Below, piece after piece: positions 33,686 through 43,041 of a DNA stretch of 58,603 nucleotides. A program made the translations under genes and the position numbers. Position 1 is the stretch's first letter. Each line of letters begins with the position of its first letter. The notes beneath the pieces were generated by a model. The model made no database searches and was not told where the DNA came from. It saw nothing but the letters and a program-made list of their open reading frames with translations. The stretch is from an uncultured bacterium (GTDB taxonomy: Bacteria > Planctomycetota > UBA1135 > UBA2386): contig CALCZA010000204.1 in the NCBI GenBank assembly GCA_937906475.1, positions 1 through 58,603 on the forward strand, given 5' to 3'.

Positions 33686-34720
33686 TTAGCGCTGGTAGAT
33701 CGGAGCGTAGGAGTAGGGGAGCTGGAAGATCGTCAACGCGATCGCTGTGCCGTAGACGGTGCCAACACCGTCACCTTGCCAACTGCCATCCTTGCTCTGT
33801 TGCTTCATCAGCCACTTGGCCATGCTCTTGTAGTAGTCGTCCCAATCCTTGCCGCCACGTTGGTAGAGCGCCTGACTCCAATACAGCTGCGCGTAGTAGT
33901 GGTGGCCGGTGTTGTTGACCGACGTCTTGATGCGCTTCTTGCAGTACTGCACAGCCTTGTCGACGAACGGCTGGTCATCGTAGATACCAGCGTTATAGAG
34001 CACGGCCACGCCCGCAGCGGTGATTGCCGGTCGGCCATCGCCGCCGGAGTTGAGGCTGTAGCGAATACTGCCGTCGACGTTTTGGCAGCGCTTGATGTAG
34101 TCGACCGACTTATCGATGACCTTCTTATCGACGACGATGCCCGCCATGCGGCACGCACGTAGGGCTTGGATCTGCGTGACCGTGACACTGCCTTCGTCGC
34201 TGTTAGAATCGGGCGTGTAGATCCAACCACCAGCCGTGGACTGCGCCGAAGCGATCAACCCGACGGCTTTGTCGAGCACGCGCTTGAGCTTGGCTTGCTT
34301 ACGCAAGTCCTCTTCCATGCCATACACGGACGCGAGGTAGAGCGTCGCGAAGCCATGGCCATACATGCTGCGACCTTCTTCTGCCGGGATCGAGATGACA
34401 CCGGTGTTGGCATCCGCGTTCTTCATCAAGAACCCAACGGACTTGCGAACCTCTTGCCAGTAGCGACCGCGCGTTGGCGTCGAACCAGAAGCGATGAACG
34501 CCATGCCAGCCAGACCAGTCATCGCGGCCGGATAGCTGCCATAGCCGCCCGAATTACGCCAACTGCCATCGTTAGCCATGTTGCGCGAAAGCCAGGTCAG
34601 TCCACGCTGGATCGACTTGTGAATCGCCGGAGAGACACCGGGAGGGTATGCAGCGTTTTGCGCCGAGAGGCTTGCTGCGGCAGTGATGCCGACGGCCATG
34701 ATTAGACAGGCGATCTTCAT
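33686..34720 (-). CDS. Exported prenyltransferase/squalene-oxidase repeat protein
   Basis: About 344 residues, signal peptide MKIACLIMAVGITAAASLSA. The rest is an alpha/alpha toroid built from repeats with a conserved GSW/G-G-W turn (NDGSWRNSGGYGSYPAAMTG; TAGGWIYTPDSNSDEGSV; QNVDGSIRYSLNSGGDGR; SKDGSWQGDGVGTVYGTAIA). This is the fold of prenyltransferases and triterpene cyclases, but the DxDD or DCTAE acid motif is absent, so enzymatic cyclisation is unlikely. Such exported repeat proteins are common in planctomycetes and of unknown function. The ATG overlaps the preceding stop (ATGA); the BatA-like gene follows after 26 bases. Confidence 0.8.
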   Translation of the reverse strand: MKIACLIMAVGITAAASLSAQNAAYPPGVSPAIHKSIQRGLTWLSRNMANDGSWRNSGGYGSYPAAMTGLAGMAFIASGSTPTRGRYWQEVRKSVGFLMKNADANTGVISIPAEEGRSMYGHGFATLYLASVYGMEEDLRKQAKLKRVLDKAVGLIASAQSTAGGWIYTPDSNSDEGSVTVTQIQALRACRMAGIVVDKKVIDKSVDYIKRCQNVDGSIRYSLNSGGDGRPAITAAGVAVLYNAGIYDDQPFVDKAVQYCKKRIKTSVNNTGHHYYAQLYWSQALYQRGGKDWDDYYKSMAKWLMKQQSKDGSWQGDGVGTVYGTAIALTIFQLPYSYAPIYQR

Positions 34721-37518
34721 CGTCGACCCTCCATGTAGTCGTAGAGACTCTGTTGTTCCGATTCGTGTGCGCGCATATCGCCTGCATCCTTGCATATTTC
34801 GATACGTGCCAAATGCCAGTTAAGACGCACGCTGCGATCCGCGAGCAAATCGCGGACAGCATCCATCACCTTCATTGCCGCCGGGAGTTTACCATCGCGA
34901 GCCAAGACCTCAGCGCGACCTGATACCAGCGCCAGCAATTGCTTCGCAGCGCGCAGGCGAACGCTGTCGTCCTTGCCGTTTGCCACCGCCTTGACCAAGA
35001 CCTGCTCGGCTTGCTGCGGCTCACCGCTCTTCCTCAGGTATGACGCCTTACGCAGCGAATCCTCGGTGTTGCCGGCAAGCTCGCCAAGTGCCGCTGCCGT
35101 GCTATACACCTCAACGCCGCCTTGGTAGCCAACGGCTAGCCACGGACCATTGATGACGACGTGGCAACTGCCATTCAGCGGCTCGCGACTCTCGTCGAAG
35201 GGCGGCAACTGCAAGCGCCGCATCGGCGCCTTGTTGTTCGCATCGAACACCAACAACTCGCGCATGTTTGGCACGATCACCTTGCCATTCGCGATGACTC
35301 CGCGGCCGCGACCTGAGTACTTCGGCCCGGCCCAACTCGGCAGTTTCTGCATCCAGCGCACCAAGCCGCCTGCGAGTTCGATGCTGACGAGGTGAGAATC
35401 GGACATCACGAACAACTGCTTTTCGTCGTGGCCGATGACCTGCGTCAATCGCCCGTATGGAGCGTAGCGGGTGCGGCCATCGAGCATCCAAACGGGTTGT
35501 CCGGTCGTCGCTTCGATCGCCAGTAGAGCCTCACCATCACACGGCGCGACAATCAGCAGGCCGTTGCCAAAGATCATGTCGCTCGGCAAGAAGCTATCGA
35601 GCACCGCCTGCGTGAATTGGTTGCTGTATCCCTTAAACCGACCGTTGTTCGAACGCCCCTTCTTCTTCCTGAAGGTCTTGTGGGCCGAGTCGTGCCGCTC
35701 GTATCTACGAATCCAACGCAGGTCACCAGAGAACGCGTCGACAGCCGCAACGCAGCCAGCGTTGGTCGCAACGAACGCGATTCCGCCTTGCACAACAACC
35801 TGGCAACCCGGCGCCTTGAAGAACGGCGATCCGCCAGCGTGCAACGGCGTGTGCCAGAGCGGTTCACCGTTGCGACGGTCGAGACACTCAAGCGTGTACG
35901 CGCTCTTGCGAATCGACGGCAGCATCAGACGCTCGCCGAATACCGTCGGTGCCGCGAGGAACGTCACCTGGCGCAGACCATTCGGCCCGTCTTGCCAGTT
36001 CTCGGACGACCACGCGCGCTTGCCGGTGACCTTGTCATATGCAACGAGTTGGCTCGCCTTGAGCGGCTCGTTACTTTGCGTCGTGTTGCTTTCGTGGCCG
36101 ATGATGATGAAGCGGCGATCTTCGTCTTCGACCGGGCGCAGCAGTGCGTAATCACACGCCGCGATCCGCACCCGTGGATGGCCTTCGCGCGCGAGCGGCG
36201 GCGCGTCAACGCCGTCACCCTGTCCGATCAACAAACCAGAAGAAGCATCTGCGAGACGCAGGCGGAAGTGCTCGAGAAAGACGGCGCGTGGCACGATCTG
36301 GTCGCCATTACGTTCGTTGCTAAACAACACCCGCGTGCCTGGTCCGTAGCGATTGGCGAACGGCATCGATGTCGAGCGGGTGGCGCCGTCGAAGAACATG
36401 CCATTGCGACCGCGGGTGCTCGGCTTCGGATTCTTGTAGGGCTGCTCGTTCTCGAAGCGGTATTGCCACAGCGGCACTAGGTCAACCGTCTCCGGCTGCA
36501 ACCACTGAATGCCGGCGTTGAGATCCCGAACAACTTCAATGGCCATCGTGTCGCGTGCGAACAACTGGCTGTTGGGTAGTTCACGAATCGTCTCTAGTTG
36601 ACCGCAGATGCGCAGCGACTCTTCGGCGTAGCCGTCAGCCAGGTCGGTAACCGCTACCTGAGCGGCTTCATTTTCGCCGGCCAGTCGCAGGCACAGCGCA
36701 ATCTTGAAGTGGCACCAGGAGTCGCGGATGCCGAGCATCTTGCGATTCTGCTCCGGGTAGACCTCGAGCAGATCACGCAGAACCTGCACCGAAGCCCGGT
36801 AGCGCCCTTCTTGCATCAGACGATCGGCCAGCAACATCATCGCGCGGCCGGCTGGCAACGTGACGAAGTAGCGATTCGACACTTGTTCGAGGGCGGTCGA
36901 GGAGCCACTGGCCATCGCTTCCGCCAGCATCTCGTCAGCGGCAAACTCATGCGCGGTGCGGTAGATTTGGATGCCGACATCCGGCATGCGCGAGAGCAGT
37001 TCGTGGCAAAGGCGGCGCACAGGCCGGTAGACGCGCCCATCTCGACTAAAAACTGCGTTGCGTGCGTCTAACTCACTGCTGGCGAATCGATTATCTCCAT
37101 TTCCTGTGCCGGATGGGGCGCTTCGTCGGCCGTTCTGGGCAGCGCGCGCTCCGGCAGGCTTGGGATTGGCCTTCGGCGCCTTGACGGGCCCGGAGTCCTC
37201 CGCGTCGGGGTCAGCAACCTCGTCGCGATTCGCAAAGACCTCGACTGTTCGGCCCTCAATGACGTCTTGCAGGACCTTGATCGCAGACGTGTAGTCATCG
37301 CGATCCAGGAACATCTGCGCGCGCTCTAAGTACCTGTCGAGATTAGGGTTCTCGAACATCTCAACGCGATTTCCGGGGTCGTCGATCGACTCCTCGGCCC
37401 CGCGCATGGCCAAGGCTCCGATCGGAGCGGTGGCCCTTACCTGCTGGGCAGAGATGACGGCAGCGCAGAGCGAGGCGCATGCAAGCATGCGCGCCACGAA
37501 TGACGGGGGCAGCGACAC
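34717..37518 (-). CDS. Exported TPR plus PQQ-like beta-propeller protein
   Basis: A 933-residue protein, signal peptide at 10-24 (RMLACASLCAAVISA). Residues 60-300 contain TPR-like helices separated by a Lys/Pro linker (PDVGIQIYRTAHEFAADEML; RYRASVQVLRDLLEVYPEQN). Residues ~440-800 form a PQQ/WD-like propeller with blades such as LVAYDKVTGKRAWSSENW, CLDRRNGEPLWHTPLHAGG, VDAFSGDLRWIRRY and IEATTGQPVWMLDGR. The end returns to TPR-like helices. It resembles BamB-type scaffold propellers but is far larger. It is the first gene of the 22-kb run; its GTG is preceded by AGGA and, further up, by a 16-bp perfect palindrome. Confidence 0.8.
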   Translation of the reverse strand: MSLPPSFVARMLACASLCAAVISAQQVRATAPIGALAMRGAEESIDDPGNRVEMFENPNLDRYLERAQMFLDRDDYTSAIKVLQDVIEGRTVEVFANRDEVADPDAEDSGPVKAPKANPKPAGARAAQNGRRSAPSGTGNGDNRFASSELDARNAVFSRDGRVYRPVRRLCHELLSRMPDVGIQIYRTAHEFAADEMLAEAMASGSSTALEQVSNRYFVTLPAGRAMMLLADRLMQEGRYRASVQVLRDLLEVYPEQNRKMLGIRDSWCHFKIALCLRLAGENEAAQVAVTDLADGYAEESLRICGQLETIRELPNSQLFARDTMAIEVVRDLNAGIQWLQPETVDLVPLWQYRFENEQPYKNPKPSTRGRNGMFFDGATRSTSMPFANRYGPGTRVLFSNERNGDQIVPRAVFLEHFRLRLADASSGLLIGQGDGVDAPPLAREGHPRVRIAACDYALLRPVEDEDRRFIIIGHESNTTQSNEPLKASQLVAYDKVTGKRAWSSENWQDGPNGLRQVTFLAAPTVFGERLMLPSIRKSAYTLECLDRRNGEPLWHTPLHAGGSPFFKAPGCQVVVQGGIAFVATNAGCVAAVDAFSGDLRWIRRYERHDSAHKTFRKKKGRSNNGRFKGYSNQFTQAVLDSFLPSDMIFGNGLLIVAPCDGEALLAIEATTGQPVWMLDGRTRYAPYGRLTQVIGHDEKQLFVMSDSHLVSIELAGGLVRWMQKLPSWAGPKYSGRGRGVIANGKVIVPNMRELLVFDANNKAPMRRLQLPPFDESREPLNGSCHVVINGPWLAVGYQGGVEVYSTAAALGELAGNTEDSLRKASYLRKSGEPQQAEQVLVKAVANGKDDSVRLRAAKQLLALVSGRAEVLARDGKLPAAMKVMDAVRDLLADRSVRLNWHLARIEICKDAGDMRAHESEQQSLYDYMEGRR

Positions 37519-37542
37519 TAACTTCGTTCCTAGTTTGGTGCA

Positions 37543-37558
37543 GGCCCACGCGTGGGCC
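37543..37558. promoter_or_regulatory. 16-bp perfect palindrome upstream of the large operon
   Basis: GGCCCACGCGTGGGCC is a perfect palindrome lying 25-40 bases before the start codon of the first gene of the minus-strand run. It could be an operator for a dimeric regulator or, in RNA, a 6-bp stem with a CGCG loop in the 5' leader. A second, weaker inverted repeat (ATTAC/GTAAT, 37657-37677) lies farther up in the same divergent region. Confidence 0.45.
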
Positions 37559-37763
37559 GTTCGGACGCAACCAACGGCAGCAGCGCGATGAGGGTTCTCA
37601 CGACTCTACGTCCTTGAAGGATCGACGGCGAGGCCCCCCAACCCATTCCCGGTGTCATTACTCCATAGCTAGGTAATCTGACCCGGGCAGGGCCAGTTTC
37701 GTAAACCATCACCTGGGAACGATCCACACGAGGGTCGCTGCTTTGCCTAAACTCAAAAGTCGA

Positions 37764-40052
37764 ATGAACCCGCTGTCTCTTCCGCGTCTTCTCCTGCTTG
37801 TCACTGCCCTAGTCACGGCTTTGCCGGCCCAGGATTGGACCGACGATCAACTGCTCAAAGAGAGCAAGGGCTTCCAGTCCTCATCGCTGATCAGCCAAAT
37901 CGAGCAGGTCGGCAAGCTCGTCGCGGCGAAGGCTCAGGCGCTCACTGCGATCGTCGCACGTATCCACGGCGACCACCGCGAATATCGATTGAAGGTCGAC
38001 CGACTGGTCGAGGAGTTGTGCGATCCGAACTGGCGCGTTCGCGAAAACGCAGAACGTTCGTTGATCGAAATCGGCGGCCGCGCGCGAACCGTCATCCAGC
38101 AACGGCGGGATAACTACGAGGTGCTCGAGCAGCACATTCGCTGTGGCCGTATTCTCGACGCACTCGATGCCAAGGGCACCGAACAAGAAGACCGCGAGCG
38201 CAAACTGCTGCAAGGTCTCGTGCGCGCCGCGTTCTATCTCCCCAGCGATGATCGGCTGTTGCGTTCGCTGCGCAGTGCACTCGGTCACACCGACACGTCG
38301 ATTGCTGGCGGCGCAATCCGCGCCATCGGCAAGCACGGCGGTGACAAAGAAGCAAATGCCGTCGCCATGATGGTCAAGTTCAAGTCGGGCCTGCATCGCC
38401 CGATCGCACTGAGTGCGCTCGGTCGCATGAACTCGGCGGAGGCACTCGCACACTGCCGCAGCATGTTGCTCGGAAGCGTCAAAGAAGGGCCGCTCAAAGG
38501 CGTCGAACTCAACCGCACCGAAGCGATGTCGATCGTTCGTGGTTTGCGCACGCGTGCCGACGACGGGGCCAAAAAGTTGCTCGATGATCTCGGCAAGCAC
38601 CCCGACTCGGTCATCGCCATGGGCGCTTCGGTTGCTATTCCGCCGGAAGTCAGCAAGGTCGAAACGCAACTGACAACCGATGGCCGCACGCACGTGCCCG
38701 GCAAGCTCGGACAAGCGTTCGGCGATACGTTCGCAATCGAAGGCGCGTTCGCCGGCGTCACCGTTGCAGAACTCTCAATCAGCGATTGCTCGACGTTCGA
38801 GTTCCCAAAGCACGCCGTCAAGAAAACTGAGGACACGATGGTCTTCCTCAACCAAGGAAGTCGTGTCGCCGGCAAGGTGCTGGCCATCGGCCCAGATTCG
38901 GTGCGACTGCAATCCCCGATCTTTGGCGAACTGATGTTAGCTCGCGCCGAAATCCAAGGCATGGCCTTTGATCCCTCGCTAGACCGCCTGGTTGGCGCTT
39001 CCGTCGACCACGACCGCCTGCGCTTGCGCACCGGTAAGTTCCTGGACGGCCAGATCACGCGCATCGAAGGCGGCAAAGTGATCCTCGAATCAACCGCCGG
39101 CAAGGTCGACCAGATCCCCACCGCCGAAGTTGGTGGCATACTGTTCAAGCGGCCGCGCATGGTCGAACCTGACGCCATCAGTTACGTGCGAATGGACCTC
39201 AGCACAGGCGAACGCCTGATTGGCTTCGTCGCCCAAAGCACGGGTGACCACGTCGCGATGACCGTGCCGCTACTCGGCGCAATAGCCCTGCCGTGGAGCA
39301 CCGTTACTCGGGTCGAACTCGGGGTTGGCGGCGGCGCCATGTGGGGCTTCACGCTGATTGCTGACTACAGCGACAACCGCATTGTCGAAGTCGACGACCA
39401 AGGCCGCATCGTGTTCGTGCTCGAAGACATCTTCGGCGCGTGGGATGCGGAGTGTCTCGATAGCGGCAACTTGTTGATCACCGAGTTCTCTGTCAGCCGA
39501 GTGCAAGAAGTCAACCGCAAGGGCGAGACCATCTGGCAGTTTGAAGATCTCAAGAACCCCTATGACGCGGACCGCCTGCCAAACGGCAACACGCTGATCG
39601 CTGATACGTTCGCGAGTCGCGTCATCGAAGTCGACCAGGACGGCAAGATCGTCTGGAGCTACTCGAAGGACATTCGCCCGTTCGACTGTGACCGTTTGGC
39701 CAACGGCAACACGCTGATCGCGGACGTGCTCAAGGATCGCGTGATCGAGGTCAGCCCCGCCGGCGAGATCGTCTGGGAAGGCAAGGGCCTGCCGAACGCG
39801 CACGATGCCGACCGCTTGCCAAACGGCAACACCCTGGTCACGCTGCGCAACAAGGGCACCGTGATGGAGATCGATCGCGACGGCAAGATCGTGTTCGAAC
39901 TGTCGGGCTTGAGTTCACCCAGTGACGCCGACCGCCTGCCAAACGGCAATACGATCGTCGCCGAAAACACGCGCGTTCGTGAGTTCGACCGACACGGCAA
40001 CGAGATCTGGAAGAAGGAGATGACGTGGGCGGTTGAGGTCAACCGCTACTAG
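37764..40052 (+). CDS. Exported HEAT-repeat and NHL-like beta-propeller protein
   Basis: About 762 residues from the ATG at 37764 (signal MNPLSLPRLLLLVTALVTAL; an upstream TTG at 37743 is less likely). Residues ~60-300 are helical HEAT-like repeats (DPNWRVRENAERSLIEIGGR; IAGGAIRAIGKHGGDKEA). The middle has three or more small beta modules (GSRVAGKVLAIGPDSVRL; GKFLDGQITRIEGGKVIL; GERLIGFVAQSTGDHV). The C-terminal ~240 residues are six ~40-residue blades, each with an NG-N-T-L-I-A core: DADRLPNGNTLIAD, DCDRLANGNTLIAD, DADRLPNGNTLVT, DADRLPNGNTIVAE, and so on, as in arylsulfotransferase/PQQ-type propellers. No catalytic residue is evident. Divergent from the 22-kb run. Confidence 0.8.
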   Translation: MNPLSLPRLLLLVTALVTALPAQDWTDDQLLKESKGFQSSSLISQIEQVGKLVAAKAQALTAIVARIHGDHREYRLKVDRLVEELCDPNWRVRENAERSLIEIGGRARTVIQQRRDNYEVLEQHIRCGRILDALDAKGTEQEDRERKLLQGLVRAAFYLPSDDRLLRSLRSALGHTDTSIAGGAIRAIGKHGGDKEANAVAMMVKFKSGLHRPIALSALGRMNSAEALAHCRSMLLGSVKEGPLKGVELNRTEAMSIVRGLRTRADDGAKKLLDDLGKHPDSVIAMGASVAIPPEVSKVETQLTTDGRTHVPGKLGQAFGDTFAIEGAFAGVTVAELSISDCSTFEFPKHAVKKTEDTMVFLNQGSRVAGKVLAIGPDSVRLQSPIFGELMLARAEIQGMAFDPSLDRLVGASVDHDRLRLRTGKFLDGQITRIEGGKVILESTAGKVDQIPTAEVGGILFKRPRMVEPDAISYVRMDLSTGERLIGFVAQSTGDHVAMTVPLLGAIALPWSTVTRVELGVGGGAMWGFTLIADYSDNRIVEVDDQGRIVFVLEDIFGAWDAECLDSGNLLITEFSVSRVQEVNRKGETIWQFEDLKNPYDADRLPNGNTLIADTFASRVIEVDQDGKIVWSYSKDIRPFDCDRLANGNTLIADVLKDRVIEVSPAGEIVWEGKGLPNAHDADRLPNGNTLVTLRNKGTVMEIDRDGKIVFELSGLSSPSDADRLPNGNTIVAENTRVREFDRHGNEIWKKEMTWAVEVNRY

Positions 40053-40096
40053 TCATCCGCACCGGCGCCATCGAGCGGATGGCGATGTGCATGTGG

Positions 40097-41890
40097 CTAG
40101 TAGTCGCGGAACACCGGTTCCAGAGAAGCGGGCACACCAAGCCGCTTGATGATGTGCGCTAGCCGATTCGTCAACTCGCTGTCATTATCCGCGGCGGCAC
40201 GGCAATAGTCGTGGATCGCGTATTCGGTCGTCGTCGGCACTGGCATTGCATAGATGGCCAACGAGAACCAGGGCCGCGCCGCCGCCGGGCCTTCGGCTAG
40301 CAAAACACGCTCGCCTCGTTCCCATGCAGATGGAATGAGTTGCGCTTCGATCGCGGCCCAGTCGCGTGCCTCGGGAGCCAACTGCAACCCAGCCAGCAAC
40401 TCTTCGTCGATGTGCTCGAGAGCATCCTGCCAACGCGGTGGCCGTTCGTCGATCTCCGACATGGCCTGCTGCGCGCCAACAAGGTCACCCGAGTAGAACC
40501 GCGACAAGACCCGCTCGTACTGCCAGTCGGCTTGCCAGAACCAACCGCCAAAGGTAACCGCACCAAGTAACACCACAGCGATCAGACGTCGCAGGCGGCG
40601 TGTTTGCCGATCAAACTGCTCGCGAAACGCCGGTTCCATCTCGTAGCGACGCATCACCGTGAGTCGCAGTTGTTCGTCCGGGTGCAGACTCAACAAGCGC
40701 CCACGCAGCGTTCGCGACTGAGGCGCTGTCATGCTCGAAACCGTCAGCAAAGCCCTGCTGCAAGGCTCTGCGCCAAGATCCTTGACTGACGACACATCTG
40801 CTTCGTGTTCAAACCGACGCGCCAGTGTGCGCAACGAGAGCCACACAACTAGCACGATCACGAGCATGCCGGCGGCCTGCAACGTGACGTCGATCTTCTC
40901 GACATCCAACAGACGCAACGGCGACAACAGCATCAACGGCACAACGACTGCCAGCAACATCAACAGGCCAGGGTGACCCATGCGCGCGTGGCCAACTTCG
41001 TGCGCTAACACGCCGGTGAGCGAACGACTATCAAGCGTCGACAGCAACCCATCGGTAAGGCAGAGCAGCCGGCCGACCGGCAAAGGGCCGACCATCATGG
41101 CGTTCATCGAACGCATGCCGGTAGGCAACATGAACACGCGTTTCGGTGAGAACCCAAGCAACTGAGCCGTCGCGCGCAACGTTGTGCCAACGGGTTCTGG
41201 CATCGCTCTGCTGACACCGAAGGCAACCCGAAACCAGAACGGCAATACAACCGCAGCGAGAATCAGGAACGCCACGGTCGCGACCGTCATGCCGGACGAA
41301 GTCACAAACACCAGCACATAGCTCGGTCGGTGCAACTGCAACACGTCCAAACAACCGCCGAGCAGCACCGCCGGCAAGAACGCCAAGACCGGCCAGCCAA
41401 GACGCAGTCGGAACGCCGGCCAGATGTCGCGCCAGCCCGGCAATAACGATGGCGAAACCGGGTGCGTATCGCGTGCGTCGTAACGCGCCTCAAGCAGTCC
41501 TTCCGCCATGGTCGCCATCGCTGAGCGTGGCAACTCCGCGAGATACAATGGTGCGATCGCGAGCAGAACTCGCAACGTGTGACTGCTCGGCGCCAATCGA
41601 TCGATGCAATCGTTGTAGGCACCGAACTCGAACAGGCCGTGCAATGCCAGCGGCGTCGCGAGCGCCGACAAGCGCAGCAGAGCGCGCGGCGGAACCAGAG
41701 GCTTTCGCGTCGAAACCAGAGAATAGACCGCGAATCGACGTGATAACGCCGCCAGCAGCACCGGTGCGAGCAATAACGTCGCAGCCCACAACACACCGGC
41801 AACCGTGCTCTCGCCCGACAAGGTTCCGCCCATCTCTCGATGAGCAACCACCACCATCAGCCCGAACAGGAACGAGATCGGCAGTACCAA
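40097..41890 (-). CDS. M48-family membrane metallopeptidase
   Basis: A 597-residue integral membrane protein with several N-terminal helices. The zinc site HEVGHARMGHPG lies after SLTGVLA, with the third ligand Glu in RRFEHEADVSS, the HtpX/Ste24 arrangement. Two further helices flank the site. The C-terminal ~180 residues are a helical soluble domain with one more membrane helix (LRRLIAVVLLGAVTFGGWFW), longer than in HtpX. Likely cleaves misfolded membrane proteins. It is the last gene behind lemA, an SDR-like gene and a TPR gene; LemA-M48 pairing is a common association. The frame starts with TTG only 3 bases after the upstream stop. Confidence 0.85.
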   Translation of the reverse strand: MVLPISFLFGLMVVVAHREMGGTLSGESTVAGVLWAATLLLAPVLLAALSRRFAVYSLVSTRKPLVPPRALLRLSALATPLALHGLFEFGAYNDCIDRLAPSSHTLRVLLAIAPLYLAELPRSAMATMAEGLLEARYDARDTHPVSPSLLPGWRDIWPAFRLRLGWPVLAFLPAVLLGGCLDVLQLHRPSYVLVFVTSSGMTVATVAFLILAAVVLPFWFRVAFGVSRAMPEPVGTTLRATAQLLGFSPKRVFMLPTGMRSMNAMMVGPLPVGRLLCLTDGLLSTLDSRSLTGVLAHEVGHARMGHPGLLMLLAVVVPLMLLSPLRLLDVEKIDVTLQAAGMLVIVLVVWLSLRTLARRFEHEADVSSVKDLGAEPCSRALLTVSSMTAPQSRTLRGRLLSLHPDEQLRLTVMRRYEMEPAFREQFDRQTRRLRRLIAVVLLGAVTFGGWFWQADWQYERVLSRFYSGDLVGAQQAMSEIDERPPRWQDALEHIDEELLAGLQLAPEARDWAAIEAQLIPSAWERGERVLLAEGPAAARPWFSLAIYAMPVPTTTEYAIHDYCRAAADNDSELTNRLAHIIKRLGVPASLEPVFRDY

Positions 41891-41893
41891 CTA

Positions 41894-42982
41894 CTAGCGC
41901 CCGTCCTTCTGCGGTTGGTCCTTCTTTTCGTCACCAAAGGCCAGCTTCAATAGCACCGCGAAGCGCTTGTCTTCGCGAAGCAACGCGATCTCAGGGTCCT
42001 TCTCGAACAGGCTGCGTTCAAGTCGCACCGAACGGTCGAGGTCAGGGGACGCGTGCATGCGAGCGCATCGTTCGAGCGCCTCGAGGCCGCGCTCGACGTT
42101 GCCGTGCAATGCGTGCACACAAGCCGCGGAATACCAGGCGATCGGTCGCAACTCAACGTTGGCACCCTTCGCGAGCGCTTGCGCGGTTCGGTGGGCACGC
42201 GCAGCGTTCTTGTAGTCGCGCAACAAGTTGTAGTAGTCCGCCAACACGAGAGTGGCGTCAACACGGTCCTCGCCATCGCCTTCCATGGTCGCTGCTCGCA
42301 GCCGCTTGATCACAGCGTCGGCGTGCTCAGGCCGACCCCACTGCGCCATCATCGCGGCAAGCGCATTGCGCAGGCCCTCAGACTCTTGCTCGTTCTTGAT
42401 CAACTGCACGATGCCATCTACGCGTTCGACTGCGGGCAATCGAAGCTGGAGATCGCGCACAGCCGGAACCAAACGCACTCGAAACGTGAACGGATACCAG
42501 TCGGGCGTCTCGAGTAGCAACTGGAACAAGAACTCGCTCGCAAACGGCTGCACCAACAACAAGTCGTTGTACTGGCCGACGAACACCATGTCCGCCTTGC
42601 CAGTTCGTCGCAAAAACTCGAGTGTCGCTTGCGTGCAGAGCGTTCGAAGGCCTTTCGAACGCGGCGTGTTGGGTGCCTTGTCGATCGCCGGTAGTTGCTT
42701 ACCGAGCCAGGCCAGACCAACCTTTGGATCGTCCAAAACCGTGAACACGGTCTTAGCCATCATGGCTTCGGAAGTCTGATCGGTCGCCAGCCACTTCTCG
42801 GCGGCCTGCTTGATCTTGGCCAGTTGCTCGGCCTTCTGGTCCTCTGGACTTTGGGCCGTCTCTGCCCGCTTGACGGCCTCCACAACTGGCGGTTCGGCTT
42901 GAGCAAACAGCTGCGTTTGAACCACGACCAGCGAGGCCAGACCCAAGACAGCGTGCCGCGTGTTGCTAAGGAGCCCAAACAT
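41894..42982 (-). CDS. Exported TPR-like protein
   Basis: About 362 residues from the ATG at 42982, with a signal peptide (GLLSNTRHAVLGLASLVVVQ); the longer frame to 43081 overlaps poorly coding DNA. It is helical, with repeats typical of TPR/Sel1-like solenoids in the second half (DATLVLADYYNLLRDYKNAA; AWYSAACVHALHGNVERGLE; ALERCARMHASPDLDRSVRL). No enzyme motif. It lies between the SDR-like gene and the M48 peptidase gene and ends 3 bases before the latter. Probably a periplasmic adaptor; function unknown. Confidence 0.65.
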   Translation of the reverse strand: MFGLLSNTRHAVLGLASLVVVQTQLFAQAEPPVVEAVKRAETAQSPEDQKAEQLAKIKQAAEKWLATDQTSEAMMAKTVFTVLDDPKVGLAWLGKQLPAIDKAPNTPRSKGLRTLCTQATLEFLRRTGKADMVFVGQYNDLLLVQPFASEFLFQLLLETPDWYPFTFRVRLVPAVRDLQLRLPAVERVDGIVQLIKNEQESEGLRNALAAMMAQWGRPEHADAVIKRLRAATMEGDGEDRVDATLVLADYYNLLRDYKNAARAHRTAQALAKGANVELRPIAWYSAACVHALHGNVERGLEALERCARMHASPDLDRSVRLERSLFEKDPEIALLREDKRFAVLLKLAFGDEKKDQPQKDGR

Positions 42983-43041
42983 GTTCCTTGCTTGTAGCCC
43001 TCGACGACTGCGGACAACAGCCCCTCCCTCAAGAGGTTCCG

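Noticed and set aside
37657-37677. ATTAC-N11-GTAAT inverted repeat as a firm operator
   Set aside because: Five-base arms are too short to claim on their own; mentioned only alongside the stronger 16-bp palindrome.
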